Shown: positions 7,815 through 16,469 of the stretch, one piece after another | Layout: every line of letters starts with the position of its first letter | How positions within the stretch are numbered: the stretch's first letter is position 1 | Assembly: GCA_003053925.1 (NCBI GenBank) | Contig: QBKD01000001.1 | Location: 620,001 to 684,000, forward strand | Length of the DNA stretch: 64,000 bases | Source: Microbacteriaceae bacterium MWH-Ta3 | GTDB taxonomy: Bacteria > Actinomycetota > Actinomycetes > Actinomycetales > Microbacteriaceae | Reading direction: 5' to 3' | Notes under the pieces: model-generated | Told to the model about the DNA's origin: nothing | The model's input: only the letters and a program-made list of their open reading frames with translations | The model's database searches: none | Translations under genes and position numbers: made by a program

Positions 7815-9221
7815 CTACCAGGCAAATTCTTCGTAGTGCACGGCGTGTGCGGGAACTTTGTGGGCGGCCAGATCGGTTCGTACGTGTTCCATACAGTCGG
7901 TGGGACCACAGATGTAATAGTCGCAGTCGCGCGGACGGGACACATAGTGGGTGATGTTCTCGCCATTCGCCCACTCCTCGTGGGGCAACCACGATGCCGT
8001 GTTGGGGCGCCGGCCACTGAGCGTCACGAGGCGCGCGCCGGTGGACTTCGCCAGTGCACGGATTTCGTCCAACAGATAGGGTTCGGAATCGCTTGCTCGC
8101 AGAATAACGGTGATGTCGCCGCGGTGGGCGGGCAGGTCCTCTAACAGAGCACGGATGGGCGCCGCACCGATGCCAGCCGCGATCAACACCACCTTGGGCG
8201 AGGTGCGGACGGCGCTGGTGAACACACCATAAGGACCTTCCGCCCACACGCGGGTTCCGACTCGGATCTTTTGATTTCGTGTGCTGTTGTCCCCCAGGGC
8301 ACGCACGGTCAAGCGGATGAAGTCGCCGTTGGGCGCGGCCGACACCGAAAACGGGTGGGCCTCCCACATGAGCGCGGGCGTGAGGAAGCGCCATTGTCCA
8401 AAAGATCCGGCGGGGAAACGCCACGAACGCAGGTTTCGGCCGGACAGATACACCGACACCACACCGGGTGCGATGGTGTCCACTCGCTGCACCACCAAAC
8501 GGTGACGCAGGTTTTTCACCAGCGGAACGCCGAATCGGAAGATCACGACGCTGCCGATACTGACAACGAAGAGCGCAGCCCAATACACACGGGCTGCCGT
8601 GCCCTCGGCGAACAGGCCGCTCCACGAAAACTGGTGCGGGATCGACAGCACCATGACGGCGTAGCTGGTGAGGTGAATCGCGTGCCAGACCGCGTAGGGG
8701 AGAGCCTTGCGTGCCACGACGATGCTCGAGATGACCACGACAATCATCCCGATGAAGGACAGGAAAGCCTTCAGCATGTCCTCGTCGGCATTCCAGAAAT
8801 CGAGGGTCTGCTGCACGACCGACACATTCGACACCAGTGCGTTCCCCAGGACGAGTCCCACGAAGTGCGCGACGATGAGGTACAGCGTGGGTTTACCCAG
8901 GGTGTTGTGCAGTGCGATGGCGCGATCGTGACCCACGATGCGCTCGATAGCGGGGACTCTGGCCGCAAGAACAAACATGATGAGGAAGAGGTTCGTACCC
9001 ACCAGCCCGGCCATGATTCCGATTCCGATCACCGCGTCCGGGACTGTCCCGAAATACGATGCTCCGCCGTCGGCAAAGAAGAGCGCAATGACAAGTGCCG
9101 ACGTGATGGGGATCAACGATTCCCAGGCGTCTTTCGCCGTGTATCGATGGTTGCGGCGGGTGGCCAAGGCGGCCGCACTAGGAACGGCACGTCGATGACG
9201 CGGGAAGGTTACGGGGTTCAC
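7815..9221 (-). CDS. Ferric-reductase-like transmembrane flavoprotein with FNR module
   Basis: A 468-residue protein. About six membrane helices lie in residues 35-245, with conserved His residues for haem (ALHNTLGKPTLYLIVAHF, VWHAIHLTSYAVMVLSIPHQF). Residues 255-468 form a ferredoxin-NADP reductase module: an FAD-binding segment near FPAGSFGQWRFL and WEAHPFSVSAAP, an NAD(P) segment VVLIAAGIGAAPIRALLEDL and the terminal YYICGPTDCMEHVR. It lacks the C-terminal 2Fe-2S domain found in the paralogue at 51754. The GTG start is followed 10 bp past its stop by the FMN-binding protein. It likely carries electrons from NAD(P)H across the membrane. A long inverted repeat lies upstream. Confidence 0.88.
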   Translation of the reverse strand: MNPVTFPRHRRAVPSAAALATRRNHRYTAKDAWESLIPITSALVIALFFADGGASYFGTVPDAVIGIGIMAGLVGTNLFLIMFVLAARVPAIERIVGHDRAIALHNTLGKPTLYLIVAHFVGLVLGNALVSNVSVVQQTLDFWNADEDMLKAFLSFIGMIVVVISSIVVARKALPYAVWHAIHLTSYAVMVLSIPHQFSWSGLFAEGTAARVYWAALFVVSIGSVVIFRFGVPLVKNLRHRLVVQRVDTIAPGVVSVYLSGRNLRSWRFPAGSFGQWRFLTPALMWEAHPFSVSAAPNGDFIRLTVRALGDNSTRNQKIRVGTRVWAEGPYGVFTSAVRTSPKVVLIAAGIGAAPIRALLEDLPAHRGDITVILRASDSEPYLLDEIRALAKSTGARLVTLSGRRPNTASWLPHEEWANGENITHYVSRPRDCDYYICGPTDCMEHVRTDLAAHKVPAHAVHYEEFAW

Positions 9222-9249
9222 ATAGTCATCTCAGCCCAGGAGTCTGGCT

Positions 9250-9277
9250 GTTGCCTGTAGGAATCCTATGAGGCAAC
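9250..9277. promoter_or_regulatory. Extended inverted repeat upstream of the ferric-reductase operon
   Basis: GTTGCCT and AGGCAAC form the outer arms and TAGGA/TCCTA the inner arms, giving 12 paired positions. It sits 29-56 bp before the GTG of the ferric-reductase-like gene and 14 bp past the LCP stop. No T run follows on either strand, so an operator is more likely than a terminator. The bound regulator is unknown. Confidence 0.5.
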
Positions 9278-9290
9278 CTAGAAAGGTGAC

Positions 9291-10481
9291 CTAATTTGCG
9301 ACTGCGCAGGTGTACTGATCAGCCGTCTGACCCAGCACGCCATCCAGCTGTTCCGGGGCATCCGTGACCTCAGGATCGGTTGTGGACTCACCGTCGACCG
9401 CGCTGGAGCCGACACCCGTGGCGTCTTCCGCAAGGGTGAACGGGGTGTCATTGCGAATCTTGTCGAACAACTTGGTGGCCAACGATTCGATCGGCGCAAC
9501 CTTGCCCGAATACACGCCACCGACTCCGGTAGTGCCGGGGTACTGGACAAAGACGATGTTCTCGCGGGGGATTTCCTTAAGAACCAGGGCCATCGCCACC
9601 ATGACATCCAAACCGGCGAGGCTGTTGGACAGAGTCATGGAACTTGCGGCAACCTGCGCGATTCCGTACAACTTCGTGATGTCCTGCAGAACGCCCTCGT
9701 CCTGAACTTTGCGCACCAACGAGGACATGTACAGCTGCTGCGACGAAATGCGACCCAGGTCGCTGCCGTCGCCCACGCCATGGCGCGAGCGCAGGAAGGC
9801 CAGTGCCTCGTATCCCTCGACAGAATAGGTTCCCGCTTCGGGGAATTTCAGACCGGTGTACGGGTCGTCGATGGCGCCATCCACACACACTTCCACGCCA
9901 CCGATGGCCGTGGCCAGCTGGGCGACGCCCTTGAAGGTCACGAGGCCGGCATACGGAATGTCGAGGCCCGTGAGGTTTTCCACGGTGAGCACCGCACAGG
10001 CAAGACCGCCATAGCTGAGTGCCACGTTGATGGGCTGCGCCGACATGGACGAGTACCAGCCCGAACCGTCTTCTTTCGGGCACGACGGGATGGGAACGAC
10101 GAGGTCACGGGGAAGCGAAACGACGACCGCATTTTGATGGTCCTCGGACACGTGGACCAGCAGGTTGACGTCGTTCAGTTCACTGCTTTCGGAACCGAAT
10201 CCGCCGCCTTGGCCCTCGCGGGTGTCGCTGCCGACAACCAAAATATTGAAGCCACCGTCGTAGGAACCGATCGACGACAGGGTCAGCTGTGCGGCATCTT
10301 CGTCAACAAGAGATACCTTGTCAATGGTGGCATTGAGCTTCCACACCACAAGCGCCGCAACGGACGTGCCCGAAATCAGGACGGTCACCAACGCGAGGCT
10401 GAGCACGCGAAGAATGAGGGCCCACGGATGACGAGGGTGCAGCGCACCGTGGCGCGCTACCGGCTTCAATTCGTCATCCAT
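9291..10481 (-). CDS. LytR-CpsA-Psr (LCP) family cell-wall glycopolymer ligase
   Basis: A 396-residue protein with a cytoplasmic N-terminus and one membrane helix (about residues 22-48). The LCP domain follows: FNILVVGSDTRE, NDVNLLVHVSEDHQNAVVVSLPRDLVVPIP (catalytic-site Asp/Arg motif) and ALAFLRSRHGVGDGSDLGRISSQQLY. LCP enzymes transfer lipid-linked wall polymers to peptidoglycan outside the cell. The C-terminal 50 residues are Asp/Ser-rich with a Cys near the end. ATG 10481 has AAGGGGA upstream; a longer frame would run into the tRNA-Ser gene. Confidence 0.9.
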   Translation of the reverse strand: MDDELKPVARHGALHPRHPWALILRVLSLALVTVLISGTSVAALVVWKLNATIDKVSLVDEDAAQLTLSSIGSYDGGFNILVVGSDTREGQGGGFGSESSELNDVNLLVHVSEDHQNAVVVSLPRDLVVPIPSCPKEDGSGWYSSMSAQPINVALSYGGLACAVLTVENLTGLDIPYAGLVTFKGVAQLATAIGGVEVCVDGAIDDPYTGLKFPEAGTYSVEGYEALAFLRSRHGVGDGSDLGRISSQQLYMSSLVRKVQDEGVLQDITKLYGIAQVAASSMTLSNSLAGLDVMVAMALVLKEIPRENIVFVQYPGTTGVGGVYSGKVAPIESLATKLFDKIRNDTPFTLAEDATGVGSSAVDGESTTDPEVTDAPEQLDGVLGQTADQYTCAVAN

Positions 10482-10494
10482 GGTTCCCCTTCCG

Positions 10495-10579
10495 CGGAGG
10501 GCGCGGGATTCGAACCCGCGAGACATTGCTGCCCACTGGTTTTCAAGACCAGCTCCATCGGCCGCTCGGACAGCCCTCC
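10495..10579 (-). tRNA. tRNA-Ser (anticodon TGA)
   Basis: A class II cloverleaf: acceptor GGAGGGC/GCCCTCC, anticodon stem CTGGT/ACCAG with loop CTTGAAA (TGA), long variable arm and T-arm CGCGGGTTCGAATCCCGCG. CCA is not encoded. It lies close to serS. Confidence 0.95.
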
Positions 10580-10602
10580 GATAGCGATTGTACCCGAGGT
10601 TT

Positions 10603-11433
10603 TTATGAGGATTTTGTGAGCGTGGCTAAGACCGCGGGAAGGCCGCCATCGGCCTCGGCGTGGGTGACCTCGCTGGCGGCAGCAATGACCTCGGGCGGGG
10701 CCTGCCCCATCGCAACGCCACGACCAAATTCGCCCGCCCACTGCAGCATCTGAATATCGTTGCGACCGTCGCCCACCGCCATGACGTTGGTACGCTTGAT
10801 GCCGTGCTTTTCGCGCACGCGCTCGAGAGCCGTGGCCTTGTTCACGCCGAACGGACCAATTTCCAGCCACGAGGTGTATCCGATCGAATACGACACCTGG
10901 TGCAGACCCATGTCCTTGATCGTGGCGTGAAATTCCTGTTCCTCGTCCGTTGCCGAAATCACCACGACACGAGTCGCCTCGTCGGTAAAGAGGTCCTCGA
11001 ACGTGTCGACGCGTTCCGTAAACACATCGAGGCCGGCCTCGGGGAACCACCCGATGTATCGCAGCAAGCCCAGTTCGTCTTCGACCGCATAGTGCGCGTT
11101 GGGAAGTTTGTCGTGGATGGTCTTCAGGACGTCGTTCGGGTTGAAGGTCTCGATATGAGCACGGCGATATCCCGTGGGGTCACTGTCGTCGCGGTGCAGA
11201 ATGATGGCGCCATTGGCACACACCACGCATTCGGGTCGCACATTAAGTTGTTCCAGCACGGGCAGTGTCGCGGGAACACTGCGGCCAGTAGCGATGGTGA
11301 CTTCGTGTCCTTCGTCCACCAAACGCGCAACCTCGCGAATCGTCCAGGGGTTCAGGTCGCCCCGGAAGTCCGACAGAATCGTGCCATCGATATCGAGCGC
11401 AACGAACCATCGGTCCAACGGGGTGTTCGTCAC
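10603..11433 (-). CDS. Cof-type HAD superfamily phosphatase
   Basis: The 276-residue product has HAD motif [12 protein letters not shown] (nucleophile Asp), motif II in [11 protein letters not shown], a conserved Lys in GVNKATAL and motif [19 protein letters not shown]. The large cap between motifs II and III is the Cof/SupH (IIB) type. Such enzymes remove phosphate from sugar phosphates or nucleotides; the substrate cannot be told. GTG at 11433 overlaps the serS stop (GTGA), so it is probably co-translated with serS. Confidence 0.88.
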   Translation of the reverse strand: MTNTPLDRWFVALDIDGTILSDFRGDLNPWTIREVARLVDEGHEVTIATGRSVPATLPVLEQLNVRPECVVCANGAIILHRDDSDPTGYRRAHIETFNPNDVLKTIHDKLPNAHYAVEDELGLLRYIGWFPEAGLDVFTERVDTFEDLFTDEATRVVVISATDEEQEFHATIKDMGLHQVSYSIGYTSWLEIGPFGVNKATALERVREKHGIKRTNVMAVGDGRNDIQMLQWAGEFGRGVAMGQAPPEVIAAASEVTHAEADGGLPAVLATLTKSS

Positions 11434-12695
11434 TGAATGGGCTCCGCAACGGCAAGGCCACCCAGGTAGGGCCGAAGCACCTCGGGAATGACCACGCTGC
11501 CATCGGCCTGCTGGTGCGTTTCCAGAATTGCCACCAGCCAACGGGTTGTCGCCAGCGTGCCGTTCAGCGTGGCGACCGTCTCGGTTGCGGCACCATCGGG
11601 ACGATGGCGGATGTTCAAGCGGCGCGCCTGGAAGGTGGTGCAGTTCGAGGTCGAGGTCAGTTCGCGGTACGCGTCCTGGGTCGGAACCCACGCCTCGATG
11701 TCGTACTTGCGCGCAGCGGACGAACCCAGATCACCGGCAGCAACGTCGATCACGCGGTAGGCAAGACCCAGCGACTGCAGCATGTCTTCCTGCCAGCCCA
11801 GCAAACGGGCGTGTTCCGCCTCGGCGTCGGCGGGTGGGCAGTACGAGAACATTTCCAGCTTGTTGAACTGGTGCACGCGCAGAATTCCGCGAGTGTCTTT
11901 GCCGTACGAGCCGGCTTCGCGGCGATAGCAGGTGGACCAGCCGGCGTACCGCTTCGGGCCCTTCGACAGATCAATAATTTCGTCGGAGTGATATCCCGCC
12001 AGCGCAACCTCGCTGGTTCCTGTCAGGAACAGTTCGTCTTCGGGCAGGTAATAGATTTCGTCCGAGTGTGCACCCAGGAAGCCCGTGCCGTTCATGATTT
12101 CGGGCTTGACGAGCGTGGGGGTAATCAGCGGAGTGAACCCTGCGGCCAGCGCACGATCCAACGCCAGCGACATCAGAGCTAATTCAAGGCGCGCGCCGAT
12201 GCCCGACAGGAAGTAGAAACGCGATCCCGAGACCTTCACACCGCGTTGCATGTCGATGGCGCCCAGAAGCTCGCCGATTTCCAGGTGGTCGCGGGCGGGG
12301 AAATCGAACGAGGGCTTCGTGCCCACCTCTTTCAGCGTGACGAAGTTTGCTTCACCGCCGGCGGGTACGCCATCGATGATGATGTTCCCAATTCGCGACA
12401 ACGCGGCGACCGATGCGGCCTCAGCTTCCGAAGCGATGACCTGGGCATCCTTGACTTTGGCCGACAGGTCCTGAGCAGCGGCGACAAGCGCGGCCTTCTC
12501 TTCTTTCGCAGCAGCAGCAACCAACTTGCCGTGGGCGTTCTGTGCGGCGCGCAGTTCCTCGAAGGCAGCAATCGTGTCGCGTCGGTTCTTTTCGGCGGCA
12601 ATCGCCACATCGACGAGTGCCACGTCATCGCCACGGGCCTCGAGTGATGCCCGAACGCGGTCGGGGTTGTCGCGCAGAATCTGGATGTCAATCAT
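11430..12695 (-). CDS. serS: Seryl-tRNA synthetase
   Basis: The 421-residue enzyme charges tRNA-Ser (and tRNA-Sec where present) with serine. The N-terminal 110 residues form the tRNA-binding helical arm (long Ala/Glu/Lys-rich coiled coil). Class II motifs follow: motif 2 around [23 protein letters not shown], the [12 protein letters not shown] loop and motif 3 [18 protein letters not shown]. Full length for the family. It sits 5 bp after pheA and overlaps the HAD gene, suggesting a pheA-serS-HAD operon. A tRNA-Ser gene lies 0.85 kb downstream. Confidence 0.97.
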   Translation of the reverse strand: MIDIQILRDNPDRVRASLEARGDDVALVDVAIAAEKNRRDTIAAFEELRAAQNAHGKLVAAAAKEEKAALVAAAQDLSAKVKDAQVIASEAEAASVAALSRIGNIIIDGVPAGGEANFVTLKEVGTKPSFDFPARDHLEIGELLGAIDMQRGVKVSGSRFYFLSGIGARLELALMSLALDRALAAGFTPLITPTLVKPEIMNGTGFLGAHSDEIYYLPEDELFLTGTSEVALAGYHSDEIIDLSKGPKRYAGWSTCYRREAGSYGKDTRGILRVHQFNKLEMFSYCPPADAEAEHARLLGWQEDMLQSLGLAYRVIDVAAGDLGSSAARKYDIEAWVPTQDAYRELTSTSNCTTFQARRLNIRHRPDGAATETVATLNGTLATTRWLVAILETHQQADGSVVIPEVLRPYLGGLAVAEPIQ

Positions 12696-12700
12696 ATTGT

Positions 12701-13636
12701 CTAGCCGTTCACTGTTCCATTAATAAGTCCGCTCAACCAGTCGCGCGCATCTGCGAAGGCCGAGTCTGAGTACTGGGGTGACACCTGCGGGCGGTGGCCG
12801 TCGGCGCGGGGGTACGAACCCAGGAATTGCAGATTGGGGCTGTACCGCTTCAGACCCATGAGGGCGTCGGCGACTCGTTCATCCGAAATGTGGCCGTCGG
12901 CATCGATGACGAAGCGGTAACGACCCAGCGCATCGCCGATGGGACGAGACTCCAAGAGGCTCATATTCACGCCACGCGTGGCAAATTGTTCGAGCATCTC
13001 CAGCAACGCACCGGGTCGGTCGTCGGGAAGTTCCACAATGACGCTGGTCTTGTCGGTGCCGGTTCGTGGGGGAACCGCCTGAACCCGGCCCACCAGAACA
13101 AACCGGGTGACGGCGTTGGGGTTGTCGCCGATGCCCTCGGCCAACGTGACTAAGCCGTCCACGTGATCACCGATGCCGTGAGGCGCGATCGCGACCTGGG
13201 CGTTGGCGCCCGCAATCAGACCGTGGGCCGCTGCGACATTCGAGGTCGCGGGCAGGTGCGCGTGGGTGGGAACGTTGTGTTCCAGCCACTCGCGGCACTG
13301 TGCATAGGCCACGGGATGTGCCGAGACAATCTGTACGTCGGCCAAGGTCACGCCGGGCAGGGCCACCATGTCGAAGCGCACGGGAACCAGGTATTCGCCC
13401 AAAATCTGAAGCCCAGGGATCGTCGCCAGCGCGTCCTGCGCCGCACTCACACCGCCCTCAACGGAATTCTCGACGGCAATCATCGCCGCAGTCGCCGTGC
13501 CGTTCACCACGTGGGACAGCGCCTCGCCCACATTGTTGACGCTCAGCCATTCGGCACCCGCCGCTTCGGGCACCTGCGTCAGTGCAGACCAGGTAAAGGT
13601 GCCGGCCGGACCAAGGTAGCTATAGGTCGCGTTCAT
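12701..13636 (-). CDS. pheA: Prephenate dehydratase
   Basis: The 311-residue protein converts prephenate to phenylpyruvate in phenylalanine synthesis. It starts with [15 protein letters not shown], continues with [17 protein letters not shown], and has the [11 protein letters not shown] segment near the end of the catalytic domain. A C-terminal ACT domain ([36 protein letters not shown]) suggests feedback control by Phe; ESRP is the usual Phe-binding motif. ATG 13636 is preferred over 13642 because AAAGGA is then 5 nt upstream. Confidence 0.96.
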   Translation of the reverse strand: MNATYSYLGPAGTFTWSALTQVPEAAGAEWLSVNNVGEALSHVVNGTATAAMIAVENSVEGGVSAAQDALATIPGLQILGEYLVPVRFDMVALPGVTLADVQIVSAHPVAYAQCREWLEHNVPTHAHLPATSNVAAAHGLIAGANAQVAIAPHGIGDHVDGLVTLAEGIGDNPNAVTRFVLVGRVQAVPPRTGTDKTSVIVELPDDRPGALLEMLEQFATRGVNMSLLESRPIGDALGRYRFVIDADGHISDERVADALMGLKRYSPNLQFLGSYPRADGHRPQVSPQYSDSAFADARDWLSGLINGTVNG

Positions 13637-13719
13637 GGGCATCCTTTCGTGATCGCGCGGGGTTCCAGCCTACCGTGGCGTGCTCACCCAACATCGAGGC
13701 CGCGGGGCGCCGTTGCGCG

Positions 13720-14457
13720 TCAGCCCGCGTAGTCGGGGGCTGCAGGAAGGCCGAAGTACTCCTCCAGAGTGATGTTGGGCGTTTCGTGCAATTGCGCCGC
13801 CAGCCCCTTGCCCACATAACGGTAATGCCAGGGCTCGAACATGTACCCGGTGATGTCAGTCTTGCCGTCGGGGTAGCGCAGATGGAAACCCCACTTCCAC
13901 GCGTTCTCGGCCAACCAGATACCTGCGGGGTGGTCGGCGAAGCACTGGTTGATGGTGCACTTTCCGTCCTTCGCACGAATATCTACCGACAGCCCGGTTT
14001 GGTGTTCGCTGTGCCCCGGTCGTGCGCTCTGCAGATCGGCACGGGTTTGGCCGATTGTCGCCACATAGTGGTTGTACACACCAACTTGGGTGTTGTACGA
14101 GCGATAGGTGCTTTGCGCGACAAGGTCGATTCCCTCTGCCGCCGCAGCCTCGTACATCTTTGTATACATCGCCGCTGCCGACATGCGCAGTCGCGCATCG
14201 TAAGCGTGGGGCACTTCCAGAGCGATGAGGTCGTCGGGCACGTAATCCAGTGGCGCGAGCGGGCGTAACTTGTCGGCGACGACCCAGATGGAGTCTGCCT
14301 CGTCGATGGACCACAGTGTGGAGTCAAACGTGGGGCTGGGTGTCGGGCTGGGAGACTCGACAGCCGACTGGGAAGGCGCGGGGATTTCGGGGGCCGCGGG
14401 CGTGCATGCACTCAAGAGAAGAACCGCCGAACTGGCCACCACCCACACACCACGCAT
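13720..14457 (-). CDS. Lipoprotein D-Ala-D-Ala carboxypeptidase, VanY/M15B family
   Basis: A 245-residue protein with a lipobox (SSAVLLLSAC), a Pro/Ser-rich linker and an M15B zinc peptidase domain. The family motif SARPGHSEHQTGLSVDI (zinc ligands His and Asp) and the C-terminal EPWHYRYVG (third His) are intact. It trims terminal D-Ala from peptidoglycan stem peptides outside the membrane. ATG 14457 is chosen because it gives a proper lipoprotein signal and has TAGATT 7 nt before it, typical of a leaderless mRNA. It is divergent from the MFS gene with only 33 bp between starts. Confidence 0.92.
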   Translation of the reverse strand: MRGVWVVASSAVLLLSACTPAAPEIPAPSQSAVESPSPTPSPTFDSTLWSIDEADSIWVVADKLRPLAPLDYVPDDLIALEVPHAYDARLRMSAAAMYTKMYEAAAAEGIDLVAQSTYRSYNTQVGVYNHYVATIGQTRADLQSARPGHSEHQTGLSVDIRAKDGKCTINQCFADHPAGIWLAENAWKWGFHLRYPDGKTDITGYMFEPWHYRYVGKGLAAQLHETPNITLEEYFGLPAAPDYAG

Positions 14458-14464
14458 AACGCCA

Positions 14465-14470
14465 AATCTA
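14465..14470 (-). promoter_or_regulatory. -10 hexamer TAGATT for the VanY-type gene, leaderless
   Basis: TAGATT lies 7 nt before the ATG at 14457 on the minus strand. It is 7 bp from the divergent -10 at 14478. Confidence 0.6.
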
Positions 14471-14477
14471 GCGGGCG

Positions 14478-14483
14478 TAGGAT
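14478..14483 (+). promoter_or_regulatory. -10 hexamer TAGGAT for the DHA2 exporter, leaderless
   Basis: TAGGAT lies 7 nt before ATG 14491 and supports that start over the ATG at 14482. A CATAAC element, 17 bp upstream, is mirrored for the divergent promoter. Confidence 0.6.
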
Positions 14484-14490
14484 GTCCGTT

Positions 14491-16158
14491 ATGGCATCTT
14501 CTGACGAATCGGTAATGACAAAGCGTGAAATCCTCTTCGTGATGCTGGGGTTGATGTCCGGAATGTTCCTTTCCGCACTCGACCAAACCATCGTGGGAAC
14601 CTCGATGCGCACTATCGCCGACGACCTCGACGGCCTCGCGCTGCAGGCGTGGGTAACTACCGCGTATCTGATTGTCTCCACGGTCGTCACGCCGATCGCC
14701 GGCAAGCTGTCGGATATCTACGGCCGCCGGCCCATCTACATCATTTCGATCGTGATCTTCCTTGCCGGTTCATTGCTGTCGGGCCTGGCCAACAGCATGT
14801 ACGAATTGGCCGCATATCGCGCACTGCAGGGTCTGGGTGGTGGTGGCCTCATGTCGCTGGCCTTCACCATCGTCGGTGACATGCTGCCTCCGCGCGAGCG
14901 CGTGAAGTACCAGGGATTCTTCATCGCCGTCTTCGGTACGTCAAGCTTCATCGGCCCGCTGATCGGCGGATTCTTCGCCGGCGTTCCCACCATTCTGGGT
15001 GTCGACGGTTGGCGTTGGGTGTTCCTCGTGAACATTCCCGTGGGCATCGTGGCGCTGTACATGGTGTGGCGATTCCTGCACGTGCCGCAGATTAAGCACA
15101 AGGCACGCATCGACTGGTGGGGCGTTATTACCGTCATCGTCGCAGTTGTGCCGTTGCTGTTGGTGGCCGAACAGGGCCGCATTTGGGGCTGGGCATCGCC
15201 CGAGGCACTCGCGTGCTACGGAATCGGTCTTGCGGGAATCGTGGGCTTCATTGTCGCCGAAAAGGCAATGGGCGCCGACGCGATTATTCCGCTGGGACTG
15301 TTCAAGACTGGCAGCTTCACGCAGTTGACCGTTCTGGGTGTGCTTGTCGGTTTCGCCATGTTTGGTGCCATGATGACCATCCCCCTGTTCCTGCAGTTGG
15401 TCCTGGGATCGACCCCCACGGAAAGTGGTTTCCAGACCATTCCCATGGTGTTGGGCATGATGGTGGCCACGGGCGTTGGCGGTCAGTTCATTTCGCGAAC
15501 CGGCAAGTACAAGCCGCTGCTGGTTGTGGGAACGGGACTGCTGGTCGCGGCGTTCTTCTGGCTGTCGCGCATTGACAAGAACAGCGATGTCACGTTCCTG
15601 ATGGTGGGCATGGTCATCGTCGGTTTGGGTCTGGGCATGCTCATGCAGACCCTGACGATTGCCGCACAAAACGCGGTCGAGGCACGCAACTTGGGTGTTG
15701 CCACCAGCTCGACCACCTTCTTCCGTCAGATTGGTGGAACCTTAGGTACCGCCATCCTGTTCTCGGTACTGTTCAGCCGAATCCCCGAGGCGCTCAGTTC
15801 CGTCTTTGCTCGCAGCGACGTTCGTGAATCCCTCGGCGCGGCCATGGCCGATCCCGCCGTTGCGGGTGCACCACAGAACGCCGGCATCGTCGAACTTCTG
15901 ACCTTGGGCGCGCAGGATCCCGATGCGGTCTCGGGTGCGCTCGAGGGCGACACGTCGTTCCTCACCGGCGCCGACGATGTATTCACCGCTCCGTTCCTGG
16001 AGGCCTTTGCTGTGTCGGCACAAAGCGTGTACACCGTGTCGTTGTTCATCGCGATTGCGGCGTTCATCATGTCGTGGTTTATTCGGGCCGAACCGTTGCG
16101 CGAAAAGAGCGCAATGGATGAAACCCATGCCGACGCCGCGGCAGCAGCAGGGCACTAA
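14491..16158 (+). CDS. MFS multidrug exporter, DHA2 (EmrB/QacA) family
   Basis: A 555-residue protein predicted to have 14 membrane helices, the DHA2 layout. Helix 1 carries LDQTIVGTSMRTI, the loop between helices 2 and 3 has GKLSDIYGRRPIYI (motif A), and helix 5 has FGTSSFIGPLIGGFF (motif C of drug:H+ antiporters). A large extracytoplasmic loop lies before the last helix. It uses the proton gradient to export drugs or metabolites; the substrate is unknown. A GNAT acetyltransferase follows 2 bp later, so a detoxification pair is possible. Confidence 0.92.
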   Translation: MASSDESVMTKREILFVMLGLMSGMFLSALDQTIVGTSMRTIADDLDGLALQAWVTTAYLIVSTVVTPIAGKLSDIYGRRPIYIISIVIFLAGSLLSGLANSMYELAAYRALQGLGGGGLMSLAFTIVGDMLPPRERVKYQGFFIAVFGTSSFIGPLIGGFFAGVPTILGVDGWRWVFLVNIPVGIVALYMVWRFLHVPQIKHKARIDWWGVITVIVAVVPLLLVAEQGRIWGWASPEALACYGIGLAGIVGFIVAEKAMGADAIIPLGLFKTGSFTQLTVLGVLVGFAMFGAMMTIPLFLQLVLGSTPTESGFQTIPMVLGMMVATGVGGQFISRTGKYKPLLVVGTGLLVAAFFWLSRIDKNSDVTFLMVGMVIVGLGLGMLMQTLTIAAQNAVEARNLGVATSSTTFFRQIGGTLGTAILFSVLFSRIPEALSSVFARSDVRESLGAAMADPAVAGAPQNAGIVELLTLGAQDPDAVSGALEGDTSFLTGADDVFTAPFLEAFAVSAQSVYTVSLFIAIAAFIMSWFIRAEPLREKSAMDETHADAAAAAGH

Positions 16159-16160
16159 AA

Positions 16161-16442
16161 ATGTCGTCCGTCGTCATCGAATCGGAACCCGACCGCTTGG
16201 TGGGGTTCCGTGACGGCAATCGAATCGGTTGGATGGATTACGAGGTCCGAGACGGCGTTGCCCGGCTGTACCACACCGAGGTTCCGCCGGCCCTGCGCGG
16301 ATCCGGCACGGGCACTTTGCTGGTTGTGGCTTGCCTGGAGTGGTTCCGCGATAACACCGAGTTCCGCATTGCACCACTGTGCCCGTTCATTCCTGCCGTC
16401 ATGCGCCGTCACCCCGAATTTCAGAGCCTGACGACGCGGTAG
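16161..16442 (+). CDS. Small GNAT-type N-acetyltransferase (YidJ-like)
   Basis: A 93-residue protein of the short GNAT group. It contains the acetyl-CoA loop ALRGSGTGTLLV (R/Q-x-x-G-x-G/A), a beta strand IGWMDYEVRDGVARLYHTEV and the end motif IAPLCPFIPAVMRRHPEF typical of this family. It starts 2 bp after the exporter stop and is probably in its operon. The acetyl acceptor is unknown. Confidence 0.88.
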   Translation: MSSVVIESEPDRLVGFRDGNRIGWMDYEVRDGVARLYHTEVPPALRGSGTGTLLVVACLEWFRDNTEFRIAPLCPFIPAVMRRHPEFQSLTTR

Positions 16443-16457
16443 GAGAAACACCCTGAC

Positions 16458-16463
16458 TAGGGT
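16458..16463 (+). promoter_or_regulatory. -10 hexamer TAGGGT for nhaA, leaderless
   Basis: TAGGGT is 6 nt before the ATG of nhaA, between the GNAT stop and nhaA. Confidence 0.5.
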
Positions 16464-16469
16464 GGAACC

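Noticed and set aside
8271-9260. Long plus-strand frame opposite the ferric-reductase gene
   Set aside because: His/Asp-rich shadow of membrane coding sequence.
9250-9277. DtxR/IdeR iron box
   Set aside because: Only a TAGGTT-like half-site is visible; the full consensus does not match.
10482-10526. Longer N-terminus for the LCP protein
   Set aside because: It overlaps the tRNA-Ser(TGA) gene; ATG 10481 has a ribosome site.
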